The notes under the pieces are model-generated. The model was given only the letters and a program-made list of their open reading frames with translations, did not search any database and was not told the origin of the DNA. A stretch of DNA of 64,000 bases from Thalassospira sp. MCCC 1A03138 (GTDB lineage Bacteria > Pseudomonadota > Alphaproteobacteria > Rhodospirillales > Thalassospiraceae), in assembly GCF_002115785.1 (NCBI RefSeq), contig NZ_JFJY01000007.1, forward strand, positions 124,001-188,000, written 5' to 3'. Position numbers and translations under genes: made by a program. Position 1 is the first letter of the stretch, and each line of letters starts with the position of its first letter. Shown piece by piece: positions 8,163 through 16,226 of the stretch.

Positions 8163-9050
8163 ATGGCTTCGCTTGAAGATATCAAGACCATTGGCGTAAT
8201 CGGCGCCGGTCAGATGGGCAACGGGATTGCTCATGTGATTGCACTTGCCGACTACGACGTCCGACTGCTTGACGTATCGGCAGAGGCGCTCGACAAGGCG
8301 CTTGGCCTGATTGGCAAGAACATGGATCGTCAGGTCAAGAAAGACCTGATCACCGAAGAACAGAAAGAAGCGGCCCTCGCCCGGATTACCACGGGTACGG
8401 AATACAGCTTCCTGTCTGATTGCGATCTCGTGATCGAGGCCGCAACCGAAAACGAAGAGACCAAGAAACAGATTTTCAAGGCTCTGTGTCCGGTTCTGGG
8501 CCCCGAGGCCATCATTGCGACCAACACCTCGTCCATTTCGGTGACGCGTCTGGCTTCCTATACCGACCGCCCGTCGAAATTCATGGGCATGCACTTCATG
8601 AATCCGGTGCCGCTGATGAAGCTGGTCGAACTGATCCGCGGCATTGCCACGGACGAGCCGACCTATCGCACCATTCATGAACTGACCAAGAAACTGGGCA
8701 AAGACACGGCAAGTGCCGAAGATTTCCCGGCTTTCATCGTGAACCGTATTCTGCTGCCGATGATCAACGAAGCGATCTATACGCTTTACGAAGGTGTCGG
8801 CAATGTCCGGTCCATCGACGATGCCATGCGCCTTGGCGCAAACCATCCGATGGGTCCGCTGCAACTGGCCGATTTCATTGGTCTGGATACCTGCCTGTCG
8901 ATCATGCATGTCCTGCATGATGGTCTGGCCGATACCAAATATCGTCCCTGCCCGCTTCTGGTCAAATATGTCGAAGCCGGCTGGCTTGGCCGCAAGGTCG
9001 GCCGCGGCTTCTATGACTATAGCGGCGACGAGCCGGTTCCGACCCGCTGA
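8163..9050 (+). CDS. hbd: 3-hydroxybutyryl-CoA dehydrogenase
   Basis: This is an NAD(P)-dependent oxidation step between 3-hydroxybutyryl-CoA and acetoacetyl-CoA, serving beta-oxidation or polyhydroxybutyrate metabolism. From the ATG at 8163 it has 295 residues, close to the usual 280-290. The Rossmann motif IGVIGAGQMGNGIA starts at about residue 9. Further features are the catalytic-histidine region MGMHFMNPVPLMKLVE and the C-terminal domain NRILLPMINEA. The shorter start is preferred because GGGGAA lies 4-9 bases before it. A start 21 bases upstream is possible. Confidence 0.93.
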   Translation: MASLEDIKTIGVIGAGQMGNGIAHVIALADYDVRLLDVSAEALDKALGLIGKNMDRQVKKDLITEEQKEAALARITTGTEYSFLSDCDLVIEAATENEETKKQIFKALCPVLGPEAIIATNTSSISVTRLASYTDRPSKFMGMHFMNPVPLMKLVELIRGIATDEPTYRTIHELTKKLGKDTASAEDFPAFIVNRILLPMINEAIYTLYEGVGNVRSIDDAMRLGANHPMGPLQLADFIGLDTCLSIMHVLHDGLADTKYRPCPLLVKYVEAGWLGRKVGRGFYDYSGDEPVPTR

Positions 9051-9071
9051 TCATCGCCGGATCAAAAATTC

Positions 9072-9104
9072 AAAAGGCCACTGCATCGCTGCGGTGGCCT
9101 TTTT
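9072..9104 (+). terminator. Rho-independent terminator of the etf-hbd region
   Basis: AAAAGGCCACTGC, a short loop, and GCGGTGGCCTTTTT form a strong stem (with one G-T pair) ending in a T-run, 21 bases after the hbd stop. Confidence 0.85.
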
Positions 9105-9109
9105 GCATT

Positions 9110-9121
9110 GGGGTATACCCC
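9110..9121. repeat. 12-bp perfect palindrome upstream of xylB
   Basis: GGGGTATACCCC stands alone between the hbd terminator and xylB, 128 bp before the xylB start. It could be an operator half of xylB regulation. No regulator gene is adjacent and the assignment is a guess from position. Confidence 0.35.
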
Positions 9122-9248
9122 CGTCTTCATGATTTAACCGACGTGCAAAGCTTTTGATCTTTCGATCAGAAATTGCCCTGCTATGATGACGGCCAAGGAA
9201 CCAAGACCAAAAAAAGAGTCCAGGTCAGGACCCAGGAGGCCGTCCCAC

Positions 9249-10715
9249 ATGTTTCTCGGAATAGATGTCGGTACATCTGCCGTTAAAGCGCTTCTGATGG
9301 ATGAACATTCGCTCACCGTCGCCGAAACCGATGTGCCCCTGACGCTGAGCAACCCCAAACCATTCTGGAGCGAACAGCACCCCGATGACTGGTGGGCTGC
9401 GACGTGCACGGCGATGGATCAGTTGAAATCATCCAATCCCGCCGCCCTTGCCGCGGTTCGCGCGATTGGCCTGTCTGGCCAGATGCACGGGGCGGTGATC
9501 CTTGATGCGAATGACAAGCCACTCCGCCCGGCAATCCTGTGGAATGACGGCCGGGCGAAGGCCGAATGCGATGAATTGCAGGCCGCCCTGCCCGATCTGC
9601 CATCGCGTGCCGGTGTGGTCGCCATGCCGGGCATGACCGCGCCCAAACTGATGTGGCTGCGCAAACACGAACCCGAAATCTTTGCCCAAATCAAAACCGT
9701 CCTGCTGCCCAAGGATTACATCCGTTTCTGCCTGACCGGCGAAAAGGTCACCGAAATGTCGGATGCCGCCGGAACGCTCTGGCTTGATGAAGAAAGCCGA
9801 AGCTGGAATTTTGATGCCATTGCCGCAACCGGCATGGATATCGCCCAACTACCCCGCCTTGTCGAAGGAAGCGACCCCACCGGCCATCTGCGCGGTGAAC
9901 TGGCGACGCGCTGGGACATGAAGCCGACCGTGATTGTTGCCGGTGGCGGCGGGGATGCCGCGACCGGTGGCATCGGTGTCGGCGCGGTCAGCCACGGTGA
10001 CGGGTTCATTTCGCTTGGCACATCGTCACAGATTTTCGTCGCATCCGACCGTTATCGCCCGAAACCCCACGAACTTCTGCACAGCTTCGCCCATGCCGTG
10101 CCGCAGCACTGGTTTCAGATGGCGGTGTTGCTGAACGGGGCAAGCTGCCTTTTGTGGGCGGCAAACCTGTTGGGTGAAAAGGATATCGGCGCATTGCTGC
10201 AACGGACCGAAGCCGGGCACAAGGCCCCCTCGGATATTGTGTTCCTGCCCTACCTTAATGGCGAACGAACCCCGCATAACGATCCCTATGCGCGCGGCGT
10301 GTTCTTTGGCCTTGGCAGTGACACATCGCGTGAAACAATGGTCCAGTCGGTACTCGAAGGTGTCGGTTTTGCCCTTCTGGACGGGCAGTCGCGCCTGCAT
10401 GCCGCCGGAACGCATTGTGAATTGCCCGGCGTCATTGGCGGCGGTGCGCGCAGCCGATACTGGATTCAGTTGATATCGGACATCATGGGCTGTCCGCTTG
10501 CCCGATACGAAGGGGCGGCCAAGGGCCCGGCATTTGGCGCGGCCCGTTTGGGGCGGCTGGCACTCGATAACGAAACGGTCGAGGATGTCTGCCAGAAACC
10601 GGCCATTCAGGAAGTGATCGAACCCGATATGAACAGATACGCGGCCTATCAACCGCGATTTGCCAAATTCAAACGCATCTATTCCGCGCTGCGTGAAGAA
10701 TTCCAGCCCGCCTGA
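9249..10715 (+). CDS. xylB: Xylulokinase (FGGY carbohydrate kinase)
   Basis: It phosphorylates D-xylulose to xylulose 5-phosphate with ATP. The protein has 488 residues from the ATG at 9249; E. coli XylB has 484. The start is decided by a perfect AGGAGG at 9234-9239. The longer reading beginning at 9183 has no such site and adds a basic non-homologous tail. The N-terminal phosphate loop GIDVGTSAVKALLMD, the substrate region GLSGQMHG with WNDGR, and the C-terminal ATP region VIGGGARSRYWIQLISDI are all present. No xylose isomerase or transporter lies nearby, so the physiological pentulose is uncertain. Confidence 0.9.
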   Translation: MFLGIDVGTSAVKALLMDEHSLTVAETDVPLTLSNPKPFWSEQHPDDWWAATCTAMDQLKSSNPAALAAVRAIGLSGQMHGAVILDANDKPLRPAILWNDGRAKAECDELQAALPDLPSRAGVVAMPGMTAPKLMWLRKHEPEIFAQIKTVLLPKDYIRFCLTGEKVTEMSDAAGTLWLDEESRSWNFDAIAATGMDIAQLPRLVEGSDPTGHLRGELATRWDMKPTVIVAGGGGDAATGGIGVGAVSHGDGFISLGTSSQIFVASDRYRPKPHELLHSFAHAVPQHWFQMAVLLNGASCLLWAANLLGEKDIGALLQRTEAGHKAPSDIVFLPYLNGERTPHNDPYARGVFFGLGSDTSRETMVQSVLEGVGFALLDGQSRLHAAGTHCELPGVIGGGARSRYWIQLISDIMGCPLARYEGAAKGPAFGAARLGRLALDNETVEDVCQKPAIQEVIEPDMNRYAAYQPRFAKFKRIYSALREEFQPA

Positions 10716-10763
10716 TGACGGATACCTTTTGCATCACCTAACCGACCTTTCAGCGGCGTGATG

Positions 10764-10779
10764 CATTTCACCTGAAATG
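10764..10779. promoter_or_regulatory. Inverted repeat upstream of rbsK (candidate operator)
   Basis: CATTTCA-CC-TGAAATG is a perfect 7-2-7 inverted repeat 80-95 bp before the ribokinase start. It has the size and symmetry of a dimeric repressor site, for example of the LacI class. No such regulator is encoded in this window. Confidence 0.4.
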
Positions 10780-10858
10780 TTGCATTCGGGTTCTTTAAAC
10801 ACCTGAAAAGATGCCAATATCAGTAAAAGGTATTAGAAATCCATCAATCGGATAGTCC

Positions 10859-11788
10859 ATGACCATTGCCATCGTCGGAAGTTCCAATATCGATTTTGCC
10901 GCCCGCGTTGCCCATTTGCCCAAACCCGGCCAAACCGTATTGGCCAAGGATTACATCACAGGACCGGGGGGAAAGGGATGCAATCAGGCAATTGCAGTGG
11001 CCCGTCTCGGGCAGAAACCTGTTTTCATTTCGAAAATCGGCAATGATGTTCTGGGACGCAGCCTGATCGATACCCTGAACGCCGAAGGCTTTGACACCAA
11101 CCAGCTGATCCAGTCGACCGACGCCCAGACCGGAACCGCCCTGATATCCATCGACGATGCCGGGGAAAACATCATCACCGTGGCCGGTGGGGCCAACATG
11201 ACCATGAGCCGCGCCGACATCCGCGAAAAACAGGTGTTTCTGGAACATTGCAATTATCTGCTGGTGCAGCTCGAATGCCCGGTTGTTGCCATTGCCTGCG
11301 CAATGAAATACGCCCGCGAAGCTGGCGCAACCATCATCCTTGATCCGGCACCGGTGCCCGACCGGGTTGTTCTGCGCGATCTGATGGAACTGACCGACAT
11401 CGTCACCCCGAATACCAGCGAATGTTTCGCCATGACCGGCATTCACCCCGATAGTGATGAAACCGCCCACGCGGCCGCATCAAAACTGCACGAAATGGGC
11501 GCACGTATCGTGGTGATCAAAATGGGATCAAGGGGCGCATTTTATTCCGACGGGGATCAGTCAGGTAGGGTCGAACCCTTTGACGTTGCCGCCATTGATA
11601 CGGTTGCCGCGGGGGATTGCTTTAACGGCGGGCTGGCCGTTGCCCTGCATGACGGGCAACCGTTACGGGACGCCGTCCGGTTTGCCTGCGCAACCGGGGC
11701 ACTGGCGACCACGCGCTATGGCGCGGCCGATGCTGCCCCGTCCCTGAATCAGGTTTTATCTCTTCTCGAAGAAAATCCTGGCATCTGA
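10859..11788 (+). CDS. rbsK: Ribokinase (PfkB family)
   Basis: It phosphorylates D-ribose at O5 using ATP. The protein has 309 residues, the usual size. The PfkB signature 1 region GPGGKGCNQAIAVARLG is at about residues 38-54. The C-terminal motif is DTVAAGDCFNGGL, where DTTGAGD is usual; the catalytic aspartate is kept, and the G-to-A substitution in the anion hole is unusual but conservative. No rbs transporter genes are adjacent. It follows xylB by 143 bp, with its own candidate operator, so the two kinases may be separate units. Confidence 0.88.
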   Translation: MTIAIVGSSNIDFAARVAHLPKPGQTVLAKDYITGPGGKGCNQAIAVARLGQKPVFISKIGNDVLGRSLIDTLNAEGFDTNQLIQSTDAQTGTALISIDDAGENIITVAGGANMTMSRADIREKQVFLEHCNYLLVQLECPVVAIACAMKYAREAGATIILDPAPVPDRVVLRDLMELTDIVTPNTSECFAMTGIHPDSDETAHAAASKLHEMGARIVVIKMGSRGAFYSDGDQSGRVEPFDVAAIDTVAAGDCFNGGLAVALHDGQPLRDAVRFACATGALATTRYGAADAAPSLNQVLSLLEENPGI

Positions 11789-11794
11789 TCCCGA

Positions 11795-12355
11795 TCAGGA
11801 CGCGGCATCAATCAGGCTGTTGAAATAATCGATAACCCCGTCGGCATCCCATTTGGCCGTGCCTTCCAGTTTGCCGATAACCTGCCCGTTGGCGTCAATC
11901 ACGAAACTGGTCGGAAGGCCGCGCGCGCCAAAGGCCCGTGCGGTTGCCCCACGCGGATCAAGCACGACATCAAGATTGCCGATTCCGTTTTCATCAAAGA
12001 ATTCCTGCACGATTTCCGCCCCACCACGATCCTGACTAAGCGCCAGAACACGGAACGGCTTGCCCTCCATCTCAGACGCCAGACGATCAAGATCGGGCAT
12101 TTCCTCGATGCAGGGCGCGCACCATGTCGCCCAAAGATTGACCAGAATAACCTTTCCTTTCAGGTCTTTAAGGTCACTTTCGCTGCCATCTTTTTCGATG
12201 AAAACCGCCTTTTCCGGCAGGCTTGTGCTATCAGGTGCGGTGTCCATTTTCGAAAGTTCTTGCGGCAATTGCGTATCTGCAAAGGCAGGGCTTGCATAAA
12301 TGGCCGATATGGCGACAATCACGCCCAGTTTTACGTAACGAAGCAGTGCCTTCAC
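11795..12355 (-). CDS. TlpA/ResA-type thiol:disulfide oxidoreductase, exported
   Basis: A periplasmic thioredoxin-fold reductase of 186 residues. The start is a GTG at 12355, preferred because AAGGTGAG precedes it closely. A GTG nine bases further out is the alternative. An N-terminal signal or anchor segment (residues about 8-26, ending ASPAFA) is followed by the thioredoxin fold, with active site WATWCAPC and the cis-proline region GLPTSFVID. The gene is convergent with rbsK and divergent from argH, whose start is only 32 bp away. Such proteins reduce apocytochrome c or other periplasmic thiols. The partner here is unknown. Confidence 0.88.
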   Translation of the reverse strand: MKALLRYVKLGVIVAISAIYASPAFADTQLPQELSKMDTAPDSTSLPEKAVFIEKDGSESDLKDLKGKVILVNLWATWCAPCIEEMPDLDRLASEMEGKPFRVLALSQDRGGAEIVQEFFDENGIGNLDVVLDPRGATARAFGARGLPTSFVIDANGQVIGKLEGTAKWDADGVIDYFNSLIDAAS

Positions 12356-12387
12356 AATACTCACCTTTCCAACTCTTGCGGATCACA

Positions 12388-13803
12388 ATGACCGATCAAA
12401 ACGCCACCGACCAGAAAAATGCCAACGCCCTGTGGGGAGGCCGCTTTGAAGCGGGCCCGTCCGCCATCATGGAAGAAATCAATGCTTCCATCGGCTTTGA
12501 CAAACGCCTGTACGCCCAGGACATTCAGGGTTCAAAAGCCCATTGTGCCATGCTGGTCAAGCAGAAGATCATCCCCGCAGAAGATGGCGAGAAAATAGTC
12601 GCGGGTCTAGACCAGATCCTTCAAGAAATCGAGAGCGGCCAGTTTACCTTCTCCGCCGCCCTTGAAGACATCCACATGAATGTCGAAAGCCGCCTGCGTG
12701 ATCTGATCGGGCCTGCCGCCGGTCGCCTGCATACCGCGCGCTCCCGCAATGACCAGGTCGCGACCGATTTCAAACTCTGGGTGCGCGACGTGGCACTGGC
12801 CGATCTTGAAGCCGGGCTCAAGGGCCTTCAGGAAGCACTGGTTGAACAGGCCGGCACACATGCCGAGACCATCATGCCGGGCTTTACCCACCTTCAGGCC
12901 GCCCAGCCGGTCACCTTTGGCCATCATCTTCTGGCCTATGTCGAAATGTTTGGCCGGGATCGTGGCCGCGTTGCCGATTGCCGCACGCGTGCTAATGAAA
13001 ACCCGCTGGGTTCGGCGGCCCTTGCCGGGACGCCCTATCCGATTGACCGCCATATGACGGCATCGTCGCTCGGCTTTGATCGCCCGACCGCGAATTCGCT
13101 GGATGCGGTTTCGGATCGTGACTTTGCGCTGGAATATCTGAACGCGGCCTCGATCACCGCCATGCACCTGTCGCGCCTGGCCGAGGAAATGGTCATCTGG
13201 TGTTCGGCACAGTTCCGCTTTGTCGGCATGTCGGACAAGTTCTCCACCGGCTCCTCGATCATGCCGCAGAAACGCAATCCCGATGCCGCTGAACTGATCC
13301 GTTCCAAGATCGGCCGTATCGTTGGCTGCTACAATTCCCTGATGCTCTCGATGAAGGGTCTGCCGCTGGCCTATTCCAAGGACATGCAGGAAGACAAGGA
13401 ACCGGTATTCGAGGCCCACGACCATCTGGGTCTTTGTGTCGCCGCCATGACCGGCATGATTGCCGACATGAAGGTTCACAAGGACAACATGCGTGCGGCT
13501 GCCGGTGCGGGTTACACCACCGCAACCGATCTGGCCGACTGGCTGGTTGCCGAACTTGGCATGCCGTTCCGCGACGCCCATCACGTGGTCGGTGCCACCG
13601 TGAAACTGGCCGAGGGCAAGGGGTGTGATCTCGATCAGCTTTCGCTCGAAGACCTTCAGGGGATCGAACCCAAAATCACCAAGGCCGTTTACGATGTCCT
13701 GACCGTCGAGGCATCGGTCAGTGCCCGTCAAAGCTTTGGTGGCACCGCCCCGGTCCGGGTGAAGGAACAGGTCGCGGCGGCAAAGGAAAGGTTCCTGAAA
13801 TGA
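12388..13803 (+). CDS. argH: Argininosuccinate lyase
   Basis: This enzyme catalyses the last step of arginine synthesis, splitting argininosuccinate into arginine and fumarate. It has 471 residues from the ATG at 12388. Family members start shortly before the LWGGRF motif, so the longer reading through the divergent gene's start region is rejected. The fumarase/aspartase-superfamily signature [12 protein letters not shown] is at about residues 288-299 and its serine is the catalytic acid. [16 protein letters not shown] is also conserved. The stop overlaps the start of the next gene (ATGA), so translation is coupled to lptM and lysA. Confidence 0.97.
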   Translation: MTDQNATDQKNANALWGGRFEAGPSAIMEEINASIGFDKRLYAQDIQGSKAHCAMLVKQKIIPAEDGEKIVAGLDQILQEIESGQFTFSAALEDIHMNVESRLRDLIGPAAGRLHTARSRNDQVATDFKLWVRDVALADLEAGLKGLQEALVEQAGTHAETIMPGFTHLQAAQPVTFGHHLLAYVEMFGRDRGRVADCRTRANENPLGSAALAGTPYPIDRHMTASSLGFDRPTANSLDAVSDRDFALEYLNAASITAMHLSRLAEEMVIWCSAQFRFVGMSDKFSTGSSIMPQKRNPDAAELIRSKIGRIVGCYNSLMLSMKGLPLAYSKDMQEDKEPVFEAHDHLGLCVAAMTGMIADMKVHKDNMRAAAGAGYTTATDLADWLVAELGMPFRDAHHVVGATVKLAEGKGCDLDQLSLEDLQGIEPKITKAVYDVLTVEASVSARQSFGGTAPVRVKEQVAAAKERFLK

Positions 13804-13946
13804 GCAACCCGATCTTTAAACGCAGCACAGTGATCGTACTGGCGGTGATGCTGGGCCTGTCTGTTGCCGCCTGCGGCAAAAAAGGCCCGCTTGAACCACC
13901 GACCGACGAAGGCCGCAACTATCCACGGACATATCCGGCACAATGA
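13800..13946 (+). CDS. lptM: Small LptM (YifL)-type lipoprotein
   Basis: A 48-residue lipoprotein, too short for most gene finders. Residues 1-20 form a signal peptide and the lipobox LSVAAC places the lipidated cysteine at residue 25. The mature peptide starts [10 protein letters not shown], the hallmark of LptM/YifL, which helps mature the LPS translocon LptDE in E. coli. It overlaps argH by four bases (ATGA) and lysA by four (ATGA), forming a tight argH-lptM-lysA operon. The same argument from context and motif supports the call, although the C-terminal half is not conserved. Confidence 0.88.
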   Translation: MSNPIFKRSTVIVLAVMLGLSVAACGKKGPLEPPTDEGRNYPRTYPAQ

Positions 13947-15208
13947 ACCATTTTGAATATATCGATGGCGTCCTTCACGCAGAAGGCGTTTCCATCCCCG
14001 AGCTTGCCGAAAAAGTCGGCACGCCGTTCTATTGCTATTCCACCGCCACCCTTGAACGTCATTACAAGGTGTATGCCAGTGCATTTGACGGGCTTGATGC
14101 GACGGTTTGCTATGCGATCAAGGCAAACTCCAATCAGGCTGTCCTGAAAACACTCGCCAAACTGGGTGCCGGTGCCGACGTGGTTTCGGTTGGTGAAATG
14201 CGCCGTGCCTTGCGTGCCGGTGTTGCCCCGGGCAAAGTCATCTTTTCCGGCGTTGGCAAGGCCGATGCTGAAATGCGCGAAGCCCTTGATGCCGACATCG
14301 CCCAGATCAATGTCGAAAGCATCCCGGAACTCGAAGAACTCAACCGGGTTGCCATCGACATGGGCAAAAAGGCCCGGATCGCGATCCGCATCAACCCGCA
14401 TGTCGATGCCAAAACCCACGAAAAAATCGCCACCGGCAAGGCCGAAAACAAATTCGGCATCGACTGGACCCGCGCGATCGAGGTTTACCGCATGGCCGCC
14501 GCCATGGACGGGATCGAAGTCACCGGCATTGCCATGCATATCGGATCGCAGCTAACCGATCTTGCCCCCTTCCGGGAGGCCTTCACCCGTCTTGCCGGTC
14601 TGGTCGAAAAACTTCGCGCCGAAGGCATCAATATCCGCAATCTTGATCTTGGTGGCGGGCTTGGCATTGCCTATCAGGGCGAAACACCGCCCCTGCCCGA
14701 TGCCTATGGCCAAATGGTGCGCGAAACCGTCGGTCACCTTGGCTGTCACATCACGCTTGAACCGGGCCGCCTGATTGCGGGCAATGCCGGTGTGATGATT
14801 TCGCGCGTCATGTATATCAAGGACGGCGAAGCCAAACGCTTTGTCATTCTCGATGCCGCGATGAACGACCTGATCCGGCCAACGCTTTACAGCGCCTATC
14901 ACGAAATCATCCCCGTCGATGAACAGACTGAAGGCGACAAACAGGCCACCGTCGATATCGTCGGACCGGTCTGCGAAACCGGCGACACCTTTGGCAAGGA
15001 CCGCAAACTGCCCGATGACCTCAAACCGGGTGATCTGGTCGCGGTCATGTCGGCAGGTGCCTATGGTGCGGTGATGTCATCGACCTACAACACCCGTGCC
15101 CTGACGCCGGAAGTTCTGGTCAAGGGCGACGACTTCGCCGTCGTCCGCCCGCGTCAGTCGATTGACGAGCTGATCGGTCTGGACCGTATCCCCGACTGGC
15201 TCGACTGA
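13943..15208 (+). CDS. lysA: Diaminopimelate decarboxylase
   Basis: A PLP-dependent decarboxylase making L-lysine from meso-diaminopimelate. It has 421 residues. The PLP lysine lies in CYAIKANSNQAVLK at about residue 60. The glycine-rich phosphate-binding motif LDLGGGLGIAY is at about residue 235 and the substrate-binding EPGRLIAGNAG follows. The C-terminal catalytic cysteine region is GPVCETGDTFGKDR. It ends a three-gene operon with argH and lptM and is followed by a strong terminator. Confidence 0.97.
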   Translation: MNHFEYIDGVLHAEGVSIPELAEKVGTPFYCYSTATLERHYKVYASAFDGLDATVCYAIKANSNQAVLKTLAKLGAGADVVSVGEMRRALRAGVAPGKVIFSGVGKADAEMREALDADIAQINVESIPELEELNRVAIDMGKKARIAIRINPHVDAKTHEKIATGKAENKFGIDWTRAIEVYRMAAAMDGIEVTGIAMHIGSQLTDLAPFREAFTRLAGLVEKLRAEGINIRNLDLGGGLGIAYQGETPPLPDAYGQMVRETVGHLGCHITLEPGRLIAGNAGVMISRVMYIKDGEAKRFVILDAAMNDLIRPTLYSAYHEIIPVDEQTEGDKQATVDIVGPVCETGDTFGKDRKLPDDLKPGDLVAVMSAGAYGAVMSSTYNTRALTPEVLVKGDDFAVVRPRQSIDELIGLDRIPDWLD

Positions 15209-15248
15209 TCCGGACCGGCAGAACCCGGAAAAACCCGGAAAAACTTTG

Positions 15249-15286
15249 CAAGGCGGCCTTTCAACACGAAAGGCCGCCTTTTGCAT
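15249..15286 (+). terminator. Rho-independent terminator of argH-lptM-lysA
   Basis: A 12-bp perfect stem AAGGCGGCCTTT / AAAGGCCGCCTT (15251-15262 and 15270-15281) with a seven-base loop is followed by a short T-run, 40 bases after the lysA stop. Confidence 0.88.
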
Positions 15287-15403
15287 ATCCCCGTCGTGCC
15301 CGGCAGGTTTCATCGGCCCCTGACACCCCAAGGGTATCGTTGATCGTATCAGCACTTTCGGCCCATGCCTTTCGATCTCCCGGATGCAGGTCAATGCCCT
15401 GCC

Positions 15404-15715
15404 CGGACAAACCTCGGGCCCTCGTCAGACTCACCCTCTGACGCCCCACAACCTCGCTGGCCGCCCCGGCCCCATCCGGCACGGCCACAACCATCGACAC
15501 CGGACAAACTTCGGGCCTCCAGTAACCTCGCCAACTGACGCCCCACGGACCACCCACCGGCTCGTTGCCTGCTCCGACCACGGCAACAACCTGCCACCCC
15601 GACGTTCAGACACACCTCGGGCATCCGCCATTTTCACCAGCAGACGGATTTCGGGCGTACTGCCCCCAACCTGTCCACCACCGGCGGGCCACAAATCACT
15701 GCTGCCGCTGCTGCC
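15404..15715. repeat. Degenerate tandem repeat, about 100-bp unit, three copies
   Basis: Three unit starts are visible at 15404 (CGGACAAACCTCGGGCC), 15501 (CGGACAAACTTCGGGCC) and 15607 (CAGACACACCTCGGGC), giving periods of 97 and 106. Units 1 and 2 also share CTGACGCCCCAC about 35 bases in. In unit 1 this part forms a hairpin CGTCAGA-N7-TCTGACG, and unit 2 keeps only a shorter CAGT/ACTG stem. The end of unit 3 is approximate. Confidence 0.6.
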
Positions 15716-15933
15716 ATTTCTGCCACTTTCGGCAAATTCGGGGTCGCTTCCCCGATAAGACGCACCTCTCCCGTCATGACAAATAAGGGTGTTCGAAACC
15801 TGTTAGAACCGGCTCGGAACACCGCCGTAATGGCTCCGCCATCCGCCGATGAGCATCCTGCGGATTGCCCCGCGACCCTGCCTCAATCTTTGTTCCTGCA
15901 TCCTGATCACCTCTTTGATCCGGCCCCAAACGC

Positions 15934-16028
15934 AAAAACCCGCGAGGCTCAGGGCCTTGCGGGTTTCGGTCCGGGTGCATTTCTCCCCTTGACTTTTCTC
16001 TTATGCCATAATTAAAAGAACAAATCAA
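15934..16028 (-). ncRNA. Candidate small RNA or attenuated leader transcript
   Basis: On the minus strand there is TTGATT (16023-16028), a 17-bp spacer and CATAAG (16000-16005). About 35 bases on comes a 13-bp hairpin (arms 15936-15948 and 15954-15966) with a five-base loop, followed directly by a run of five T. This has the shape of a short transcript of about 60 bases ending at a Rho-independent terminator. An AGGGGAG followed by an ATG at 15980 lies inside it, so it could instead be a leader peptide with an attenuator. Nothing convincing is encoded downstream. No known RNA family is recognised. Confidence 0.4.
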
Positions 16029-16226
16029 GAACTTTTTGAAAAAACTTTATATACCGCCAAAAGCTGCCCCATCACGGACCGCCTTTTATTTTGGCTCGGT
16101 CGCGATCCTGACTTGACCCGCCCCGCCAAAGCCCCAAACTTAGATTAAGGTCTGAAATCTGTTCATAGGACCACGCTGGCGTCACATGTCCCCGACACGG
16201 GGCGATTGCAGGGGCCGAAATTCGAT

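Larger units (their letters stand above)
15287..16226. other. About 940 bases without a convincing gene
   Basis: Several open frames cross this stretch on both strands. None has a recognisable domain, and they are rich in Pro, Arg, Gly and His as expected for shadow frames of GC-rich noncoding DNA. The identifiable content is a degenerate tandem repeat (15404-15715) and a hairpin with a minus-strand promoter-like sequence (15934-16028). The last 200 bases before the DUF4175 gene presumably hold its promoter, but I see no clear boxes. Confidence 0.6.

Noticed and set aside
12607-13731. A 374-codon minus-strand frame inside argH
   Set aside because: The plus-strand argH has intact signature motifs. 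The antisense product has no recognisable domain or ribosome site.
15261-15758. Open frames on both strands downstream of lysA
   Set aside because: They are Arg/Pro/Gly-rich with no ribosome site, overlap the lysA terminator on one strand, and follow the repeat units rather than a coding pattern.
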